The notes below the pieces were generated by a model, which was not told the DNA's origin, did no database searches, and saw only the letters and a program-made list of their open reading frames with translations. Positions 1 to 3,594 of a DNA stretch of 5,259 nt are shown piece after piece. The position numbers were made by a program, and so were the translations under genes. The stretch comes from Bacillota bacterium. GTDB taxonomy: Bacteria; Bacillota; Clostridia; Acetivibrionales; DSM-2933. The stretch's first letter is position 1; each line of letters starts with the position of its first letter. The stretch covers positions 1 to 5,259 of the forward strand of contig JAEZNF010000137.1 in NCBI GenBank assembly GCA_023441845.1, in the 5' to 3' direction.

Positions 1-2
1 CC

Positions 3-332
3 GAGAAGGCACTGGTTTTTGAATATAACGAAAGAAAAGGTATGGCGGATATTTTTCTTGACATTGTTGATGAGAATGCGGCTATTCGAGAAATTAATGT
101 CCGTAAGAACAGGATTTTCAGAGAGATGAACAGGGATTTCATTATTAAAACCGTTCTTATCGCCCTATTTGTGCTCTATTCAATGACAAGCAGCGATTTA
201 AGGCATTTTATGCTCTTTACCGACATGGGAAGAGCAGTTAACGCTTTTATGATTATTACTGTTTGTCTCACATTTGCAAGATGCCAGGCACTCCAGAGAG
301 ACATAAGCTTAAGAAAGGAAGGTGACAGGTAA
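3..332 (+). CDS. TadB-like type II secretion F-family membrane protein, C-terminal part (5' end outside window)
   Basis: The reading frame is open from the first complete codon at base 3 to a TAA at 330-332, giving 109 visible residues, so the gene starts upstream. An ATG at 42 exists, but the purine run before it ends one base from the codon, too close for a ribosome site, and the frame continues leftward. The visible part has a charged, helical stretch rich in Glu, Arg and Asn, then two hydrophobic segments (about residues 47-63 and 79-94 of the fragment), then a basic tail. That is the layout of the end of TadB-type proteins, where paired membrane helices follow the cytoplasmic F domain. 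The gene 2 bases downstream is also F-domain-like, matching the TadB-TadC order of Tad pilus loci. Such proteins form the inner-membrane platform that couples the secretion ATPase to pilin assembly. The family call rests mainly on context and topology because the F domain itself is off the left edge. Confidence 0.68.
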   Translation, partial: EKALVFEYNERKGMADIFLDIVDENAAIREINVRKNRIFREMNRDFIIKTVLIALFVLYSMTSSDLRHFMLFTDMGRAVNAFMIITVCLTFARCQALQRDISLRKEGDR

Positions 333-334
333 AA

Positions 335-1219
335 ATGGTTCTTATTATGAAATTTGCAGCCCTGGCCGCAACAATTTATCTTACTGTTACAACGGTATTT
401 TCTGTTATAAAGCCTGTCAGCCGGAAACGTAAAAAAATAACCAGGGATTTTTTAATTAAAGAAAAAAAGCGTGTGCAAACGGAAAAGCTATATTACTTTA
501 AGGACGTAATTCTTCGCAGATTCACAAGCAGTATGCTTCTGGGGGAACTGAAGAAGGAAGAATACAGGAAAATGATAAAAAGGCTTGATTTGAAAATAAC
601 GCCTGAAGAATTAAGGGCTAAACAAATTGTACTTGCTATTCTTACTTTTTTAGCCGCTCTTTTAGTCATGAAAATATCAACATTATTTGGGATATTGTCT
701 CTTTTAGGACCGGTGTTGGCCTGGATGTATCCTGTAGACGAACTTGAAAGGAAGATAGACCGAAAAAATAAAAACATAATGTATGATTTCCCTGCCTTTT
801 ACAGCATGCTTTATTATCAGTATGCCAGGTCTGTTAATATTTATCTTGGTGACGTAGTAAAGGATTTTTTGCCGAATGCAAATGAAGATATGTCCGAAGA
901 ACTGGGTATCTTTTTGGACAATATCGAATATGGTGAAGAATATGCGTTAAAACAGCTAAAAAAGAGGGTCCCGCTTAGGCATGTAATAAAGTTCAGTGAT
1001 ATTATGCAAACCAGATTGAACGGATATGATAATACCTCACAGATGGCATACCTGAAAAATGAACTTCATGATCTTAGAATTCAGACTCTGGAGAACGAGT
1101 TGAAGCTGAGGGAAAGAAAAAATGTGAAGGTACAGTTTATATTAATTATTGTGCTGGCTGTTTATGTCGTGATTTACTTCTATTACCAGTTTGTTGATGC
1201 ATTTAAAATGTTCAGTTAA
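335..1219 (+). CDS. TadC-like type II secretion F-domain membrane protein
   Basis: This 294-residue protein starts at ATG 335, with a GGAAGGTGA ribosome site at 317-325 and only 2 bases after the preceding stop, so the two genes are translationally linked. Hydrophobic segments lie at about residues 3-25, 97-112, 114-131 and 266-286. A basic cytoplasmic stretch (about 26-95) separates the first from the central pair. Residues about 148-250 resemble a T2SSF domain: a DFPAFYSMLYYQYARS helix opens it, followed by a second helical half containing an EYGEEYALKQL segment and a closing amphipathic helix before the last membrane segment. The usual Gly near the first helix turn of F domains appears to be Ala-Arg here. 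Size and topology fit TadC/GspF-type platform proteins, which anchor the assembly ATPase and help move pilins out of the membrane. Another F-domain subclass is possible. I am fairly sure of the superfamily and less sure of the TadC assignment. Confidence 0.75.
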   Translation: MVLIMKFAALAATIYLTVTTVFSVIKPVSRKRKKITRDFLIKEKKRVQTEKLYYFKDVILRRFTSSMLLGELKKEEYRKMIKRLDLKITPEELRAKQIVLAILTFLAALLVMKISTLFGILSLLGPVLAWMYPVDELERKIDRKNKNIMYDFPAFYSMLYYQYARSVNIYLGDVVKDFLPNANEDMSEELGIFLDNIEYGEEYALKQLKKRVPLRHVIKFSDIMQTRLNGYDNTSQMAYLKNELHDLRIQTLENELKLRERKNVKVQFILIIVLAVYVVIYFYYQFVDAFKMFS

Positions 1220-1307
1220 GTATCCGGGTGAAATGAATAATTATGTCGGTTATACAAGTAAATCGTTGAATTAGAGGCATTATTGATATTATTGCTTGGT
1301 ATATTGA

Positions 1308-1335
1308 CATAAATTCATTAATAAATGTATTTATG
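1308..1335 (+). repeat. Imperfect inverted repeat abutting the pilin ribosome site
   Basis: The arms cataaattcatt (1308-1319) and aatgtatttatg (1324-1335) are complementary at 11 of 12 positions, the only mismatch being T1315 opposite T1328, with a 4-base aata loop. The right arm ends on the first G of the GGGAGG ribosome site of the small pilin-like gene. In RNA this would be an AT-rich hairpin that could limit ribosome access. In DNA it could be an operator. A TTGACA (1304-1309) overlaps its left edge. AT-rich spacers produce palindromes by chance, so a function is not certain. Confidence 0.45.
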
Positions 1336-1340
1336 GGAGG
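1335..1340 (+). promoter_or_regulatory. Ribosome binding site that sets the pilin start at 1348
   Basis: GGGAGG at 1335-1340 lies 7 bases before ATG 1348. The same frame also has an upstream ATG at 1333, but that codon overlaps the ribosome site itself and has no site of its own. The start at 1348 is therefore preferred, giving a 76-residue protein rather than 81. Confidence 0.85.
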
Positions 1341-1347
1341 AATAACA

Positions 1348-1578
1348 ATGAAAAAAACATTCTCATACCAAAAAGGTATCACCTTGTACTGCTTAAAAAG
1401 CAATACATTACGTCTTATAAAAAGTGAAGGCGGATTTGCAATAAAAGATATTGCTATAGCGCTAGGCTCAGTAATAATAGTTGGCGTATTTATCGGGATT
1501 TTCAGGAATCAGGCCGGGGACATTTTTGGTTATGTTTGGAATGCCATCAAGTCGTTTATAGAAAACAACATAAAATAA
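1348..1578 (+). CDS. Small Flp-like prepilin (candidate major pilin)
   Basis: This 76-residue protein has a 29-residue, mostly basic leader (Lys2, Lys3, Lys9, Lys17, Arg22, Lys25) ending in Ser-Glu-Gly-Gly. A Phe at 30 follows, then one long hydrophobic helix (about 34-52) and a short amphipathic tail rich in Ile, Phe and Asn. This is the layout of Flp-type class IV prepilins, in which a TadV/CpaA-type prepilin peptidase cuts after Gly and releases a very small mature pilin; here that would be 47 residues from Phe30. Classical Flp pilins have Glu-Tyr at +5/+6 of the mature chain. Here those positions are Asp34 and Ile35, so the acidic residue is conserved in kind but the Tyr is not. The short tail resembles Clostridia Flp1-like proteins. 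It sits just after the F-domain pair, where Tad loci often place pilin genes. The start is fixed by GGGAGG. A hairpin precedes that site, and a terminator-like stem lies about 80 bases after the stop. The alternative is a small membrane protein unrelated to pili. Confidence 0.7.
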   Translation: MKKTFSYQKGITLYCLKSNTLRLIKSEGGFAIKDIAIALGSVIIVGVFIGIFRNQAGDIFGYVWNAIKSFIENNIK

Positions 1579-1644
1579 TTAATACAAAGTAGGTTATACT
1601 TCGGTTAGTACGTTATGAATTAATTTAATTAGCTTGATTAATTT

Positions 1645-1706
1645 TAAGGTAAAATCTTTGTCCGGTATAACTCATTTATTGCGGCAAAGTTTTTATTTTT
1701 ACCTTA
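1645..1706 (+). repeat. 10-bp perfect inverted repeat enclosing a terminator-like stem
   Basis: The arms taaggtaaaa (1645-1654) and ttttacctta (1697-1706) are exact reverse complements, 42 bases apart. The interval contains a second, smaller stem (1656-1689). The right arm shares its T residues with the T tract after the inner stem, so outer pairing would sequester part of that tract. This can be read as one long two-tier hairpin in the transcript, or as an outer arm that changes how well the inner stem terminates transcription. Confidence 0.5.
1656..1700 (+). terminator. Candidate intrinsic terminator after the pilin-like gene
   Basis: The left arm ctttgtccg (1656-1664) pairs with cggcaaag (1682-1689), giving 5 bp, a bulged T1661 and 3 more bp. 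The loop is 17 bases. Directly after the stem come five Ts, one A and five more Ts (1690-1700). A stem followed by a T tract in a 210-base gap fits a rho-independent terminator or partial attenuator, which could make the pilin transcript more abundant than the distal genes. The long loop and bulge make it weaker than a textbook terminator. Confidence 0.45.
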
Positions 1707-1717
1707 TGCTTTTTGTT

Positions 1718-1746
1718 AAGTAATTTACCTGTAAATAAAGTTACTT
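1718..1746 (+). repeat. Hairpin-forming inverted repeat in the leader of the first pseudopilin gene
   Basis: aagtaa (1718-1723) pairs exactly with ttactt (1741-1746). Inside it, ttta (1724-1727) can pair with taaa (1732-1735) around a cctg loop, leaving a 5-base bulge (1736-1740). It ends 30 bases before the GGGAGG ribosome site of the next gene. A 12-base self-complementary tttaaatttaaa follows at 1754-1765. I saw no clear sigma-A promoter here: TTGTTA at 1713 and TAAAGT at 1736 with a 17-base spacer match only 4 of 6 bases each. The AT content makes chance structure plausible. Confidence 0.3.
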
Positions 1747-1788
1747 TGTTGTGTTTAAATTTAAAGTGTTATCCTGGGAGGATTACAT

Positions 1789-2223
1789 ATGAAAGGTGTT
1801 GCAAATTCTCTGCTTGCTGTTATATTGGTATCGTTTTTCATGCTGTCATTTACTAATTTCCTCATGTTTTTTCCGTGGTACCTGACTTTGGTTTACAAGA
1901 CCTTCAATATCGCCACTGAAGCTTCAACTGTTAATTATGTCCAGGCATGCATGGTTGACGATGCAATTACAGATCTTAGCTCCAGACCGATTTTCACGGA
2001 TGATGTCAATGTTTATATGAATGACACCTTAATAAGCAGGAACACGAATAATGAGTCTCTACGTTTACAGAGAGGTCAAAAATTTTCTGTGAAAACAAGC
2101 GCAAAGTTCCCGTTTATTGTGAAGATTTTCGGAAGAGAGTTTAAGAGGGAAGTTGATATTAATTTTAGTATTCCGGCAACGGGTATACAGTATTATAAGG
2201 ATTTGGACCCTTACAGCAGGTAG
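1789..2223 (+). CDS. Putative Tad-associated pseudopilin (TadE/F-like or DUF4320-like)
   Basis: This 144-residue protein starts at ATG 1789, with GGGAGG at 1776-1781, 7 bases upstream. Residues about 7-32 are one strongly hydrophobic helix rich in Leu, Phe and Val. A probably helical segment follows (about 33-60, one Cys near 54), then a polar region with DDVNVYMND and RNTNNES stretches, then a beta-like end with a VKT motif and alternating hydrophobic residues up to a short Tyr/Asp-rich tail. An N-terminal membrane anchor with a small extracytoplasmic domain is typical of TadE/TadF minor pilins and of Clostridia DUF4320 proteins found in Tad-like loci. No classical prepilin cleavage motif is clear; the only Gly near the start is Gly3. 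The next gene encodes a protein of similar size and layout, suggesting both are minor pilins of the same apparatus. I recognise the architecture but not a specific named gene. Confidence 0.55.
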   Translation: MKGVANSLLAVILVSFFMLSFTNFLMFFPWYLTLVYKTFNIATEASTVNYVQACMVDDAITDLSSRPIFTDDVNVYMNDTLISRNTNNESLRLQRGQKFSVKTSAKFPFIVKIFGREFKREVDINFSIPATGIQYYKDLDPYSR

Positions 2224-2271
2224 TTTTTATTAGCGGACCCGAGACTTTTATTCATAGAATGGAGGTCAACT

Positions 2272-2727
2272 GTGAAATTTATAGCATACTTGCTTGTGGC
2301 GGTTGTTTTTATATCCGCCATGATAATGCCAATTACAGAGCTCTTAAGCGCATTTTCCGATATGTGCAAAATTGATGCTGCCGTGCATTCTTCCATGCGT
2401 GCCGCAATAAAGGAGTCTGAAAACGAGGACGAGACCCGAAATGTAGAATCGGTAATTATCCAGGATAAGTTTGAAAAAGTGTTTAGGGACAGTTTTTGCT
2501 CGGCCCTCAATCTTAAAACTGTTGACAGCAGGAATTTTACATCGGTAGACGGGAAGTACAACGATTTTAGTGTTAAGTATTTTACTTTTAATAAAAATAA
2601 GTGTACAGTAGAGGTCAAAACACCATACAAGTTCAAAAGCGGGCTGTTTAACCGATATTTAAAGGACTTGAACAGTGCAGGGGATTTAAGGGTTAAAAAG
2701 ACTATAACCTTTATAATTGAAAATTAG
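2272..2727 (+). CDS. Second putative pseudopilin-like, membrane-anchored small protein
   Basis: This 151-residue protein starts at GTG 2272, with GGAGGT at 2261-2266, 5 bases upstream. The gap from the previous stop is 48 bases, so the genes are probably co-transcribed. Residues about 3-22 are a single hydrophobic helix. An amphipathic helix with an Ala/Ser/Met-rich stretch (about 28-47) follows, then a charged Glu/Asp region, then a beta-type domain ending in a VKTPYKF segment and an alternating Thr/Ile/Phe strand at the very end. Cysteines lie at 32, 76 and 111; if the domain is outside the cell, 76 and 111 could pair. The plan of anchor, helix, polar domain, VKT motif and final strand matches the preceding gene product, and both could be minor pilins or TadF-like proteins. 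No enzymatic motif is visible. The assignment rests on topology and position, not on a clear domain match. Confidence 0.5.
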   Translation: MKFIAYLLVAVVFISAMIMPITELLSAFSDMCKIDAAVHSSMRAAIKESENEDETRNVESVIIQDKFEKVFRDSFCSALNLKTVDSRNFTSVDGKYNDFSVKYFTFNKNKCTVEVKTPYKFKSGLFNRYLKDLNSAGDLRVKKTITFIIEN

Positions 2728-2759
2728 TTTAAAAAGCAGATATAAAGGAAGGTGTTAAA

Positions 2760-3581
2760 TTGACTAAAATCGAGGCTTGTGCTGTTACCCACAAAGGGCT
2801 TGTACGAACCAATAATGAGGATAATTACTATTTGAACGGAGAACTTTTGGACGAGGATAAGGCCGATAATTACATACAGTCTTATGTATCAAAAGACGGC
2901 CCGGAGCATATTTTCGCAGTGTGTGACGGAATGGGCGGGCAGGCATCGGGTGAAAAGGCTTCACATACAGCAGTTAAGCTTCTTAAAAAAATTCACAGTT
3001 GGATAGCTGAAAACAATGATAAAAAGGATATGGAAGTTCTTATTAAGTGGCTTAATAATTACGTATTGAAGACTAATGAGTACATATTCAACATGTCTTT
3101 GGAATCGGGCAGCAGAATGGGTACTACATTTGCGTGTTTGCTGGTATATAAGAAAAAGGCGGTTGTGCTCAACCTGGGTGACAGCAGGGTGTACATCATA
3201 AGGAATGGAGAACTGAAACAACTTTCCTGCGATCATACCGAGGCTGAAAGGCTTATCAGGCTGGGAATCCTTACAAGGGAGTCGGCAAAAAATCATAAAA
3301 GCAAAAACCTTTTATCACGTCACTTCGGTATATCTCCGGAAGAAGGGATTATTGAAGCTGAGATATCCGATATTATAGACCTCGAGCCGGGAGACCTGTT
3401 TCTCATATGTAGTGACGGATTGACAAACATGCTTGAGGATAGCCATATAAAAGAAATTATCGTCAATAAGAACGGTTTGAGTCATGCATGTGATGAACTG
3501 GTCGAAGAGGCCCTGAAAAAGGGCGGCATGGACAATATAACTTCTTTGTTGGTTAGCATTGAATCTGTTGAGAATAATTAA
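2760..3581 (+). CDS. PP2C-family Ser/Thr protein phosphatase
   Basis: This 273-residue protein starts at TTG 2760, with a GGAAGGTG ribosome site at 2747-2754. It is a cytoplasmic, metal-dependent phosphatase that removes phosphate from Ser/Thr residues. The PP2C motifs appear in order: RTNNED with Asp21, VCDGMGG with Asp56-Gly57, MGTT at 120-123, NLGDSRVY at 138-145, CDHT at 157-160, CSDGL with Asp219, and GGMDN with Asp258-Asn259. The four aspartates expected to hold the two catalytic metal ions (21, 56, 219, 258) are all present, so it should be active. Length fits the compact bacterial PrpC/Stp type, with a slightly longer insert at about 27-48 between the first two motifs. No membrane segment or extra domain is present. 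The kinase gene starts 13 bases after the stop, the usual phosphatase-kinase pairing, which suggests it reverses that kinase's phosphorylation, including autophosphorylation. Confidence 0.96.
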   Translation: MTKIEACAVTHKGLVRTNNEDNYYLNGELLDEDKADNYIQSYVSKDGPEHIFAVCDGMGGQASGEKASHTAVKLLKKIHSWIAENNDKKDMEVLIKWLNNYVLKTNEYIFNMSLESGSRMGTTFACLLVYKKKAVVLNLGDSRVYIIRNGELKQLSCDHTEAERLIRLGILTRESAKNHKSKNLLSRHFGISPEEGIIEAEISDIIDLEPGDLFLICSDGLTNMLEDSHIKEIIVNKNGLSHACDELVEEALKKGGMDNITSLLVSIESVENN

Positions 3582-3582
3582 C

Positions 3583-3588
3583 GGGGGG
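3583..3588 (+). promoter_or_regulatory. Ribosome binding site of the kinase gene (run of six G)
   Basis: GGGGGG at 3583-3588 lies 6 bases before GTG 3595, the spacer being C followed by five Ts. It begins one base after the phosphatase stop codon, so the two genes are tightly linked. It is the only site near this start and supports GTG 3595 as the initiation codon. The G run plus T run is unusual compared with the GGAGG-type sites elsewhere in the window. Confidence 0.7.
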
Positions 3589-3594
3589 CTTTTT

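Noticed and set aside
42..332. A separate 96-residue gene starting at ATG 42
   Set aside because: The same frame is open to the left edge and the purine run upstream is one base from the ATG, so this is an internal Met of a longer F-family protein.
493..777. Minus-strand ORF of 94 codons
   Set aside because: It is fully inside the TadC-like gene on the other strand and has low-complexity Ser/Phe/Ile content typical of an antisense shadow.
1304..1332. Sigma-A promoter using TTGACA at 1304-1309
   Set aside because: At 17 or 18 bases the -10 candidates are gtattt or tattta, poor matches, and transcription would start within or past the ribosome site at 1335-1340. Kept only as a note in the hairpin finding.
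1333..1347. Upstream ATG 1333 as the pilin start
   Set aside because: It overlaps the GGGAGG ribosome site that serves ATG 1348 and has no ribosome site of its own.
1212..1403. Minus-strand ORF of 63 codons spanning the 1220-1347 gap
   Set aside because: It overlaps the start of the pilin-like gene, lies in AT-rich spacer, and shows no domain.
2211..2636. Minus-strand ORF of 141 codons
   Set aside because: It lies opposite the second pseudopilin gene, shows no recognisable domain, and the + strand gene has a strong ribosome site and sensible topology.
2961..3296. Minus-strand ORF of 111 codons
   Set aside because: It is antisense to the conserved PP2C core motifs, so it is a frame shadow.
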